DNA from: JBCBSS01 sp039819065
GTDB taxonomy: Bacteria > Bacteroidota > Bacteroidia > Cytophagales > Cyclobacteriaceae
Assembly (NCBI GenBank): GCA_039819065.1
Contig: JBCBSS010000157.1
Span: forward strand, 1 to 17,775
Length of the DNA: 17,775 nucleotides
Direction: 5' to 3'
Part shown: positions 1 to 6,419 of the stretch, one piece after another
How positions within the stretch are numbered: position 1 is the first letter of the stretch
Layout of the letters: each line of letters starts with the position of its first letter
Translations under genes and position numbers: made by a program
The notes under the pieces: model-generated
Database searches by the model: none
What the model was told of the DNA's origin: nothing
Seen by the model: only the letters and a program-made list of their open reading frames with translations

Positions 1-791
1 TCCGAACACTTAAAAGCGGCGCAGAAAGACTAGATGACGGCATCCGAGAGCGCCAGACTCATTCGGTGCTACTCGAAACCGGTTACACTTTCAACGATAG
101 ATTCTCAACCGATTTGTTCCTTTCTTTTGTAAGACAAGAAAGAAGGATCTTTTCACCATTTGGTAATAACACGACAATTACCAATGGTATAGGTGACGCC
201 GTCGTACTCTTCAAGTACCGCGTTACCAACATAAATAGCCGAAACACGCTTCTAATTGGAGCAGGTCCCAAAATTCCGCTCGGCACGACGGAGAAGTTAA
301 GTGATCAAGGTTTTGGTTTACCTGCAGATTTGCAACCGGGTAGCGGTTCTTGGGATGGTGTTTTTTGGGCAAACCTTTCTACTGGTTTAGGAAGTAGAAA
401 GAGTATGAGTTTTTCGCTGACTACCATTTATCGCCTCACTGGTGCCAACAATGACTATTTAGGCTCGGTCAAATACGAATTTGGTGATGATATTCAGATA
501 TTAGCAGGTATTGCCGATAGAGTGGCAGTCGGTTCTAAGGTAATTGACCCTTCTTTCTCACTACGTTATCGCAGGGCCGCTCGAGATCGAAACAATGACC
601 AATTTATTGAAGCCACCGGTGGTGAATGGGTGTTTGCCGTACCCTCAATCAAATACTTGGTCAATAATGACTTATCCGCTAGCGTGACTTTAGAACTACC
701 GATATACAGTTTTGTAAACAATACTCAACTGACGCCATCACAGCGCTTTACTTTGGGATTTTATTACCTATTAAACAGAAAAGAGTCATGA
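1..791 (+). CDS. Outer-membrane beta-barrel protein, 5' partial (Phenol_MetA_deg/transporter-like)
   Basis: The reading frame is open from base 3 to the stop at 789-791, so the gene begins upstream of the window; a GTG at 66 is internal, not the start. The visible ~262 residues alternate hydrophobic and polar residues with many Tyr/Phe/Gly and short turns, as in an outer-membrane beta-barrel. A G-x-GD-x-V-x-x-(F/L)-KYR pattern and a GAGPKIPLG stretch resemble the 'transporter'/Phenol_MetA_deg barrels common in Bacteroidota. The last strand ends in aromatic-rich FTLGFYYLL, as expected for barrel insertion. Its stop overlaps the start of the DUF3179 lipoprotein (ATGA at 788-791), so the two are probably translated together and work at the same membrane. 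The cargo is unknown; the family call is from pattern recognition only. Confidence 0.7.
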   Translation, partial: RTLKSGAERLDDGIRERQTHSVLLETGYTFNDRFSTDLFLSFVRQERRIFSPFGNNTTITNGIGDAVVLFKYRVTNINSRNTLLIGAGPKIPLGTTEKLSDQGFGLPADLQPGSGSWDGVFWANLSTGLGSRKSMSFSLTTIYRLTGANNDYLGSVKYEFGDDIQILAGIADRVAVGSKVIDPSFSLRYRRAARDRNNDQFIEATGGEWVFAVPSIKYLVNNDLSASVTLELPIYSFVNNTQLTPSQRFTLGFYYLLNRKES

Positions 792-1855
792 TCAGGAACT
801 GGTTAATCTTATTTGGTCTAATAGCACTTTCATCTTGCGAGGATGATTTGAATAGAGTCGGTCAAAGTAGATCAGCCGCAACAACCAGTGAATGGCTTAT
901 ACCCTTAAACAGTGTATTCGACGGTGGCCCGGGTAGAGACGGTATACCATCCCTTACCAGTCCCGATAGGATTATGGCATCACAGGCAGGTTATATATTA
1001 GAACCTGAATTGGTAATTGGCTACTATGATGGTGAGACCGCCATAGCTTATCCTCATCATATTTTGGACTGGCATGAGATTGTTAATGAAACGGTTGATG
1101 GCTTTCCCATGGCCATTACGTACTGCCCTCTCACAGGCACCGGAGTGGGTTGGGATCGTACCATTGATGGTAGCGAGACAGAATTTGGTGTTTCTGGATT
1201 GTTGTACAATAATAATTTGATACCCTTTGATAGATCAACAACAAGTAATTGGACACAAATAGGACTTCAAAGTGTAAATGGGTCTCGTATAGGAACACGT
1301 ATTGAAACCTTTCAGGTGGTAGAAACGAGATGGTCAACGTGGAGGGAGATGTTTCCGGATACGGAGGTAGTTTCTCTAGAAACAGGTTTTGATAGACCCT
1401 ATGGGACGTATCCTTATGGAGACTATCGAACCAACCACGATAACATCGGTTTTCCCTTGACGAGAGATGATAGAAGATTGAATAGAAAGGAAAGGGTACA
1501 CGGCCTGATTATCAATGAACAAGCAAAGGTTTATCAGTTTTCGTCTTTTATAGATGGCAATGTGATTGAAGATTCTTTTCAAAGTGAAGACGTCATTGTA
1601 GTTGGCAACCGAGCTAGAAACTTCATGGTTTCATTCTATGCAGCGTTGGAAGACGGTAAAAGACCATCATTTACCTACATTAATGATGGAAGAGCGATCA
1701 TGGAGGATGATTTTGGCAATAAATGGGATATTTTCGGTTACGCCATCAGTGGCCCAGACCAAGGTGATAGACTGACACCGACCGAACATTTTATGGGATT
1801 TTGGTTCTCATGGGGAGCTTTCTATCCTGATATTGAGATTTATGAGGAAGAATAA
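788..1855 (+). CDS. DUF3179 domain-containing lipoprotein
   Basis: A 355-residue protein with a lipoprotein signal: hydrophobic stretch at residues 5-15, then ALSSC with Cys17. Residues about 40-330 match what I know of the DUF3179 family: FDGGPGRDGIPSL (44-56), DWHEIVN (94-100), TYCPLTGTG (111-119), FGVSGLLYNNNL (133-144), and ETG plus PYGDY near 198-213. Many members carry CPLCGTG; here the second Cys is Thr, so a two-Cys motif is absent. The family has no firmly established biochemical function that I can name. EDD directly after Cys17 resembles the acidic surface-export signal of Bacteroidota lipoproteins, so it may sit on the cell surface; that is inference. It overlaps the upstream barrel gene by 4 bases and is followed by a strong terminator, so it is the last gene of its operon. 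Confidence 0.88.
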   Translation: MIRNWLILFGLIALSSCEDDLNRVGQSRSAATTSEWLIPLNSVFDGGPGRDGIPSLTSPDRIMASQAGYILEPELVIGYYDGETAIAYPHHILDWHEIVNETVDGFPMAITYCPLTGTGVGWDRTIDGSETEFGVSGLLYNNNLIPFDRSTTSNWTQIGLQSVNGSRIGTRIETFQVVETRWSTWREMFPDTEVVSLETGFDRPYGTYPYGDYRTNHDNIGFPLTRDDRRLNRKERVHGLIINEQAKVYQFSSFIDGNVIEDSFQSEDVIVVGNRARNFMVSFYAALEDGKRPSFTYINDGRAIMEDDFGNKWDIFGYAISGPDQGDRLTPTEHFMGFWFSWGAFYPDIEIYEEE

Positions 1856-1906
1856 GCTATTTTAAAATACATTACCTAAACCTAAACCTGGCTTCGGCCG
1901 AAGAAT

Positions 1907-1933
1907 ACCCCGCAGAGCGGGGTTTCTTTTTTT
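1907..1933 (+). terminator. Rho-independent terminator after the DUF3179 gene
   Basis: A 7-bp stem, ACCCCGC (1907-1913) with GCGGGGT (1917-1923), closes an AGA loop and is followed by TTCTTTTTTT. It lies 51 bases after the DUF3179 stop. A 12-base perfect palindrome, CTTCGGCCGAAG (1892-1903), precedes it and may extend the structure. Confidence 0.9.
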
Positions 1934-2074
1934 AACCGGACCTATGTATTAGGTGTGGTGATGAAACCATAAAGCACTTTTAAACAGGTATTTATCAGGG
2001 CAATAAGTGAGCTAATGCATGTTTCCGCTTTCCTCATTTTAGAAAGAATTGCATAAGACAAATAGGCATATCGA

Positions 2075-2105
2075 TTGACCATTTGAGATCAGCAATGTAT
2101 ATTGA
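2075..2105 (+). promoter_or_regulatory. Candidate Bacteroidota-type promoter of the aldolase-family gene
   Basis: TTG at 2075-2077 and TATATTGA at 2098-2105 stand about 20 bases apart, near the spacing of the Bacteroidota -33 (TTG) and -7 (TAnnTTTG) elements. The -7 match is 6 of 8, so this is tentative. It would start RNA near 2112, inside the loop of the inverted repeat at 2102-2134. Confidence 0.3.
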
Positions 2106-2134
2106 GGTTAATCATACAAACCCAAAAACCTCAA
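2102..2134 (+). promoter_or_regulatory. 8-bp inverted repeat just before the aldolase-family start codon
   Basis: TTGAGGTT (2102-2109) and AACCTCAA (2127-2134) are perfect reverse complements separated by 17 bases. The right arm ends 4 bases before the ATG at 2139. It overlaps the candidate -7 element, so it may be an operator, or a hairpin hiding the translation start if the RNA begins upstream of 2102. Confidence 0.4.
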
Positions 2135-2138
2135 CTAC

Positions 2139-2921
2139 ATGGCCGTACCCAATCCCCCGATAGAAATGCTTCCGGCAAACATACCAATGCCTCCACAGTT
2201 TGCATCTCATGAAGAAGAGAGGCAATATTTGAAAAAGAAGCTGACCGGTGCTTTTCGCATTTTTGGCAAGTTCGGTTTTTCAGAAGGCGTGGCCGGACAT
2301 ATCACCGTGCGCGACCCCGAGTTGAAGGATCACTTTTGGGTGAACCCTTTTGGCATGTCTTTCAACATTATCAGGCCAGAGAGTTTGCTCTTGGTTAATC
2401 ACCAAGGCGAGGTGGTAGAAGGAAACTTCCCTGTTAACAGGGCCGCCTTTGCGATACATTCCCAAGTGCATGCGGCAAGGCCTGACGTGGTTGCGGCTGC
2501 TCATGCACACTCACTCTGGGGAAAGACATTTTCTACCTTGGGCGAAAAGCTGGCTCCGATCACGCAAGATGCCTGTGCATTCTATGAAGATCATGCACTA
2601 TTTGACGATTACACTGGTATTGTGAATGAAGTAGAAGAAGGGCGAAGAATAGCGGAGGCGCTCGGTGATACCAAAGCAGCCATTCTACAAAACCATGGAT
2701 TATTGACCGTAGGCCATTCTGTGGATGAGGCAGCCTGGTGGTTCGTAACCATGGAACGCAGTTGCCAGGCGCAAATTCTGGCCATGCAAACTGGTAAGGA
2801 ACCTTCTCAAATCAGCCATGAAGTAGCGATGAAAACAAGGGCGGAATTAGGGTTTCCACTAGCAGGGTACTTTCAATTCCAGCCACTTTGGCAAGACATT
2901 GCGTTGAACGCTGACTTTTGA
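2139..2921 (+). CDS. Class II aldolase/adducin-fold protein
   Basis: A 260-residue cytoplasmic protein of the class II aldolase/adducin family, which includes zinc-dependent sugar-phosphate aldolases and epimerases as well as adducin-type members. The zinc-ligand pair HAH is at 122-124 and the third His at 186 in QNHGLL. SEGVAGHITVRDP (48-60) is the substrate-loop region. In L-fuculose-1-phosphate aldolase the catalytic acid lies in a PSSE motif; here the equivalent stretch reads PVN (98-100), so that acid appears missing. This is the pattern of the adducin-like branch, so retro-aldol activity should not be assumed; decarboxylation or another metal-dependent reaction is possible. The next gene, 74 bases on in the same direction, is an organic-anion transporter, so they may share a substrate. 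The ATG follows an A-rich leader. Confidence 0.85.
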   Translation: MAVPNPPIEMLPANIPMPPQFASHEEERQYLKKKLTGAFRIFGKFGFSEGVAGHITVRDPELKDHFWVNPFGMSFNIIRPESLLLVNHQGEVVEGNFPVNRAAFAIHSQVHAARPDVVAAAHAHSLWGKTFSTLGEKLAPITQDACAFYEDHALFDDYTGIVNEVEEGRRIAEALGDTKAAILQNHGLLTVGHSVDEAAWWFVTMERSCQAQILAMQTGKEPSQISHEVAMKTRAELGFPLAGYFQFQPLWQDIALNADF

Positions 2922-2958
2922 TTGCTCATTATTGTACATCCTCATTTTTGACATGGCA

Positions 2959-2976
2959 CTGCAAATGACATTGCAG
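2959..2976. promoter_or_regulatory. Inverted repeat upstream of the SBF transporter
   Basis: CTGCAA (2959-2964) and TTGCAG (2971-2976) are perfect inverted arms around a 6-base spacer, ending 19 bases before the ATG at 2996. Size and position suit a regulator site or a small leader hairpin. Nothing else supports a function. Confidence 0.25.
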
Positions 2977-2995
2977 ATCGTTTACCTATAATCTT

Positions 2996-3847
2996 ATGGA
3001 TAAAGCTTCTACTATTATTCTGGCCAGTTCGCTGATCATCATCATGTTTGGCATGGGATTATCTCTTACTTTGGCCGATTTCAAGCGAATTATACAACAT
3101 CCCAAAGCAGTCGTAAACGGCTTGATTAACCAATTGATATTTCTGCCATTGGTCGGTTTTTTGTTAGCATCGGTGTTTGATGTACGCCCCGAGATAGCGG
3201 TTGGCATCATGATTCTGGCTGCTTGTCCCGGTGGTGCTACCTCTAATCTTATTACGCACCTGGCCAAAGGTGATACGGCCCTTTCAGTGACATTGACAGC
3301 AGTAGCCAGTCTAATCACCGTGTTGACCATTCCATTTATTGTTCAATTCTCGCTTGAGAAGTTTTTGGGCTCTGAACAAGAAGTGGTGTTGGATGTACCC
3401 AAGACCATCGGACAATTGATGGTGATCACCGTAATTCCTATTTCCATCGGCATGTTTCTGCGTGTACGAGCGCAGAAGTTTGCTTTTAGAATGGAAAAGC
3501 CGGTGAAGATCGCCTCTGCGGTGGTCTTTGTACTAGTGGTTGCAGGGTTATTGGTCAAAGAGCGAACGAATATCATTCCTTATTTCAAGGAAGCGGGTAT
3601 CATGGCTTTAATACTTAATGTAGTTACTATGACAATAGGCTTACTGAGCTCTAGATTGTTGTCTTTGCCAAAACGGCAGGCCATGAGTATCGCTATAGAA
3701 TCAGGTATACAGAATGGTACGCTGGCCATTACTATTGCTACCGTCACTTTAGGTAATAGTGAATTGGGTATTGCTGGTGCCATTTATGGACTGGTAATGT
3801 TCTTGACCGGTGGTATATTGATTTTTGTTGGCAACGCCAAAAGCTAG
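2996..3847 (+). CDS. Bile acid:sodium symporter-family (SBF/BASS) transporter
   Basis: A 283-residue integral membrane protein with about nine or ten hydrophobic segments. Two family signatures are visible: the ACPGGATSN stretch (76-84), running into THLAKGDTALSVTLTA (87-102), and ESGIQNGTLA (235-244), the E-x-G-x-Q-N motif of the sodium site. Members move organic anions such as bile acids, pyruvate, pantothenate or other carboxylates with Na+. The length is normal for bacterial members. The substrate is not readable here; the gene lies 74 bases after the aldolase-fold gene on the same strand, which suggests carboxylate or sugar-acid uptake as an inference. No strong terminator separates the two, so co-transcription is possible, although an inverted repeat at 2959-2976 suggests separate control. 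Confidence 0.9.
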   Translation: MDKASTIILASSLIIIMFGMGLSLTLADFKRIIQHPKAVVNGLINQLIFLPLVGFLLASVFDVRPEIAVGIMILAACPGGATSNLITHLAKGDTALSVTLTAVASLITVLTIPFIVQFSLEKFLGSEQEVVLDVPKTIGQLMVITVIPISIGMFLRVRAQKFAFRMEKPVKIASAVVFVLVVAGLLVKERTNIIPYFKEAGIMALILNVVTMTIGLLSSRLLSLPKRQAMSIAIESGIQNGTLAITIATVTLGNSELGIAGAIYGLVMFLTGGILIFVGNAKS

Positions 3848-3908
3848 TCCTAACTCGGGTACTTACTAAGTATCGAACACGGAGAATTTACCAAATCGTT
3901 TGTTTTCT

Positions 3909-3928
3909 GTGATACTTTCGTGATACTT
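3909..3928 (+). repeat. Paired direct repeats GTGATACTT, 11-bp period
   Basis: GTGATACTT occurs at 3909-3917 and exactly again at 3920-3928, a period of 11 bases or about one DNA turn, which would put both on the same face of the helix. A CATCTTTG box (7 of 8 to TAnnTTTG) follows at 3935-3942. The pair therefore sits where an activator or an upstream promoter element would bind for a transcript ending at the 4037-4067 terminator. Confidence 0.4.
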
Positions 3929-3944
3929 CATTAGCATCTTTGTA

Positions 3945-4067
3945 TTGTACGTTAGGAATTCGACATCAATTATTCGTAACTACATTTTATTGCATACACT
4001 ACGACGGATGTAGTCATTTCATAAGCTAAACGATTTCCCGGAAGCTAGCCACTTCCGGGTTTTTTTA
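3945..4067 (+). ncRNA. Candidate short intergenic RNA ending at a terminator
   Basis: Between the SBF gene and the next gene there is no credible reading frame, yet there is a possible -7 box (3935-3942), a small hairpin ACTAC/GTAGT (3998-4014) and a strong terminator (4037-4067). Together they could define an RNA of about 120 bases. The alternative is that the terminator simply ends the SBF message after a 190-base 3' tail. The 5' end is inferred. Confidence 0.25.
4037..4067 (+). terminator. Strong rho-independent terminator
   Basis: CCCGGAAG (4037-4044) pairs perfectly with CTTCCGGG (4052-4059) around a 7-base loop and is followed by TTTTTTTATTT. It ends either the SBF transcript or a separate short RNA. 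Confidence 0.88.
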
Positions 4068-4081
4068 TTTCCTTTCGAAAA

Positions 4082-4108
4082 TAGCCGAGAAAGATCGGCT
4101 ACCTTTTT
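4082..4108 (+). terminator. Second hairpin, possible backup terminator
   Basis: TAGCCGA (4082-4088) and TCGGCTA (4095-4101) form a perfect 7-bp stem with loop GAAAGA, followed by CCTTTTT. It lies 22 bases after the first terminator. The T-run is shorter and offset by two C, so termination is weaker. In 4109-4274 I see nothing beyond the presumed leader of the next gene. Confidence 0.55.
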
Positions 4109-4274
4109 CTGTTAGCCATCGGCTTTTCATAGTTTATTATTTCGCCCATGTTTCCATATAATCCATGAATTTCACGCAAGACGGGAGATTTTACCACCAA
4201 AGGCTCTAGATGACTGGCTTGATGAAACCACAGGAAGTACGTTTCGTATAAGCACGTAATTCAACTCACATCTC

Positions 4275-4676
4275 ATGAAAACTACCTTACTTACCCTGAC
4301 ATTCGCATTTATAGCTCAAATCGGATTAGCACAAGAAGATAACCGTATCTCCACCATTGATTTTGTACAGATTTTAGATGGCAACTCGGAAGAGGCCATA
4401 TTCTACTATGAAAACAATTGGTTAAAGCTGAGAAAAGAGGCCGTCAAGAAAGGCTACATTGGTGATTATCAATTGCTCAAGGTAGAAAGCACGGACGACG
4501 CACCATTCCATTTAATGCTGGTCACTACCTACGCCAACAAAGCACAATTTGACCAAAGGGAGCCACACTTTCAGGAACTGATCCAAGCCAAAGGAGAGCT
4601 AAAACTGCTCAATGGGAAGAAGCCAGGTGATTTCAGGAAAGTGATTTTCGCTAAGACCGGATCGGCACCTAACTGA
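4275..4676 (+). CDS. Small exported protein of unknown function
   Basis: A 133-residue protein with a clear signal peptide: MKTTLL, hydrophobic to residue 18, with likely cleavage after GLA (residues 17-19) before QEDN. I do not recognise a named family. The mature part has an alternating strand/helix pattern: a strand with DFVQIL, then a helix of the type NNWLKLRKEAVKKGYIGDYQLLKVE, then HLMLVTTYANKAQFDQRE. That resembles a single-domain ferredoxin-like (dimeric alpha/beta barrel, NIPSNAP/Dabb-like) fold, as in the YCII-like and DUF4286 genes further on. It converges with the MFS gene, with 8 bases between stop codons. Two terminators lie upstream, so it must have its own promoter in 4110-4274; I could not pick one out. 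Confidence 0.7.
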   Translation: MKTTLLTLTFAFIAQIGLAQEDNRISTIDFVQILDGNSEEAIFYYENNWLKLRKEAVKKGYIGDYQLLKVESTDDAPFHLMLVTTYANKAQFDQREPHFQELIQAKGELKLLNGKKPGDFRKVIFAKTGSAPN

Positions 4677-4680
4677 CAGC

Positions 4681-4695
4681 AGATTTAGTAAATCT
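4681..4695. other. Short A/T-rich hairpin between convergent genes
   Basis: AGATTT (4681-4686) and AAATCT (4690-4695) are perfect arms around AGT. The structure spans the stop codon of the minus-strand MFS gene. It is the only structure between the two convergent genes and is too A/T-rich, and without a T-run, to be a confident terminator. Confidence 0.3.
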
Positions 4696-5797
4696 CAAAT
4701 AAGCCTGAGAAGATTTCAGAAGCACCGTAGAAAATGCCGACGCCATATGTGACATGCCTGACGGTAAGTTTATTGAGTGCGTAAGGCAAGCCACTGATAT
4801 TAATGAGGCTGAAACCTGATGCCACAACAAAAGCACCTGCTACAAAGAGGTTAAAGCCGGGCGAGGTTAACAAAACAGCAAGGCCAAGGTATAGTACCAC
4901 TACGCTTGAAAGAATGACCTTTACCAGGTTCATTTTACTCACTGTGCGACTCAATAAAAAGCCTAGTATGGCAGAGTATATCAACAAAGCTGCTGCTAAC
5001 AAAGGGGCATTGCCTCCATGCTCGGCAAAGTGCTTTTGAATGTATTTAGGAAAGAATTCTACCAGTAGTGCTTTACCTAACCCCAGGTTCAAACCGATAA
5101 GGAGAATGATAAGATAAGTTTTGAAGCTAACAGCACTCTTCACTTCTTGATCCATCAATACCGTTTTCTTGCGCGCCACTTCATTAGAGGACACCCGGTG
5201 AAAAATAATGCCCGTACCGGCTATTAATACGCCACCAACTACAAACGTGGTGGTATCCCCAAAGAAGCGAACCATATCTACTACCAGCGGTTCGAGGCCA
5301 TAAAGCACTTCTGTGATTAAAAAGAGGACGCCCATCACAATGGGTAGTTTTTTAGCAGGGGCGAAGCTCTCTAGCATGGAATTGGCCGGACTGATAAACA
5401 GATTCATAGCGGTAAGCCATAGCACAATCATGTAGGGTAGGAAAGGTTTCAACGCGCTCAAAGGACCCGCTTGTATGATCGAAGCTACAATCATGAAGGT
5501 CATGGCGGTGGCCGCTACCCCAACTGTGAAAATGGTAAAAGCTTTTCCGTTTTTCTTGAGTATTAGGTCAGCCACGTACCCGGCCAAAGGTGGGATGAGT
5601 ACAAGCACTAGAGCCTTGGTGATGACGAGGAATTGGGCCAGCTCATTTAAATCGAACTTCTTCAAAAGTACCGGCTGATATTCGTGGTAGGCTATCCAAC
5701 TCAGCACGACAGCTGCATTGAGCCCCGCTAAGCTGAATATTTCCGGCCATTTTATTTTTTCTGAGGCTGATGCCTCAGTCTGATTCGATAGTGTCAT
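4685..5797 (-). CDS. MFS-type transporter
   Basis: A 370-residue polytopic membrane protein with about 11-12 hydrophobic segments starting near residue 21. The central polar loop at 201-225 (SSNEVARKK and following) divides the two halves, as in major facilitator proteins. LAGYVADLILKK (71-82) fits the cytoplasmic loop 2-3 motif (G-x-x-x-D-x-x-x-x-K). NISGLPYALNKLT (333-345) near the C terminus recalls the PYAL-containing motif of sugar:cation symporter relatives, but I cannot name the substrate. It is a little shorter than the usual 390-420 residues. It converges with the upstream small exported gene and has about 200 bases of non-coding DNA before its start. Confidence 0.8.
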   Translation of the reverse strand: MTLSNQTEASASEKIKWPEIFSLAGLNAAVVLSWIAYHEYQPVLLKKFDLNELAQFLVITKALVLVLIPPLAGYVADLILKKNGKAFTIFTVGVAATAMTFMIVASIIQAGPLSALKPFLPYMIVLWLTAMNLFISPANSMLESFAPAKKLPIVMGVLFLITEVLYGLEPLVVDMVRFFGDTTTFVVGGVLIAGTGIIFHRVSSNEVARKKTVLMDQEVKSAVSFKTYLIILLIGLNLGLGKALLVEFFPKYIQKHFAEHGGNAPLLAAALLIYSAILGFLLSRTVSKMNLVKVILSSVVVLYLGLAVLLTSPGFNLFVAGAFVVASGFSLINISGLPYALNKLTVRHVTYGVGIFYGASEIFSGLFEIY

Positions 5798-5995
5798 TTA
5801 ATCGGGTTTTCTTATCTGCTGTCAAGCAAAAGGCAGCTCAACGACCACACTTCTTGTTCAACAGTACAGTAAAATACGGATATAAACGGAATGTTATTTA
5901 AAAATACGAGATGTATAGGGTGGTTGGATTTTATGTGCGTATCAACACAAGTATGCAGGAAAAGACAATTCGATCAAGCAGGTAAGGGCTTCACA

Positions 5996-6250
5996 TCAGT
6001 TGTATGACCGTTTGAATTCGGCAAAAACCATTTTGTTTTGAAGCAAGTTATACTGGGCCAATAAAGTATATGCGGCCTGCGGCACATAATTGAATCGCTG
6101 CTTGAAATCTTCGATCTTAAGGCTTAACTCCCTTACGTAAAATCGAATTTGATCCAGGTTCTTACACCTTCTGGGTGATTCGAAGTGCTGCTCTGTAAAC
6201 TTCTGAAATTCTTTTTCTATTCTTTTCTTCTCAAAATCACTCATGCTCAT
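5996..6250 (-). CDS. Small basic hypothetical protein
   Basis: An 84-residue soluble protein without signal peptide or membrane segment. It is rich in Lys, Arg, Glu and Phe and predicted mostly helical: FEKKRIEKEFQKFTEQHF (6-23), then CKNLDQIRFYVRELSLKI (29-46), then a C-terminal helix AAYTLLAQYNLLQNKMVF. I do not recognise a named family, although the central CxNLxQIRFYVxEL pattern feels like a conserved Bacteroidota small protein. Two in-frame ATG codons (6250 and 6244) could serve as start. It lies 169 bases downstream of the PhoD-like gene on the same strand, so it may share its message or be independent. Confidence 0.6.
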   Translation of the reverse strand: MSMSDFEKKRIEKEFQKFTEQHFESPRRCKNLDQIRFYVRELSLKIEDFKQRFNYVPQAAYTLLAQYNLLQNKMVFAEFKRSYN

Positions 6251-6419
6251 CCGGTCGTCTTTCAGTTACTACTATAACTGAAGCAATGAGAAAAAATTGT
6301 GCCGAGAATTTCAATTGAATAGTAAGACTCTGAAAATCAGATGATTACTATTCTATTTCGTGGGCTTAAAATGAGATGTCTCAATGCATCAAGAGCGAAA
6401 AAGAATGTATGAAAGTGTT

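Noticed and set aside
2986..3330. 114-codon minus-strand frame
   Set aside because: Antisense shadow of the SBF transporter gene.
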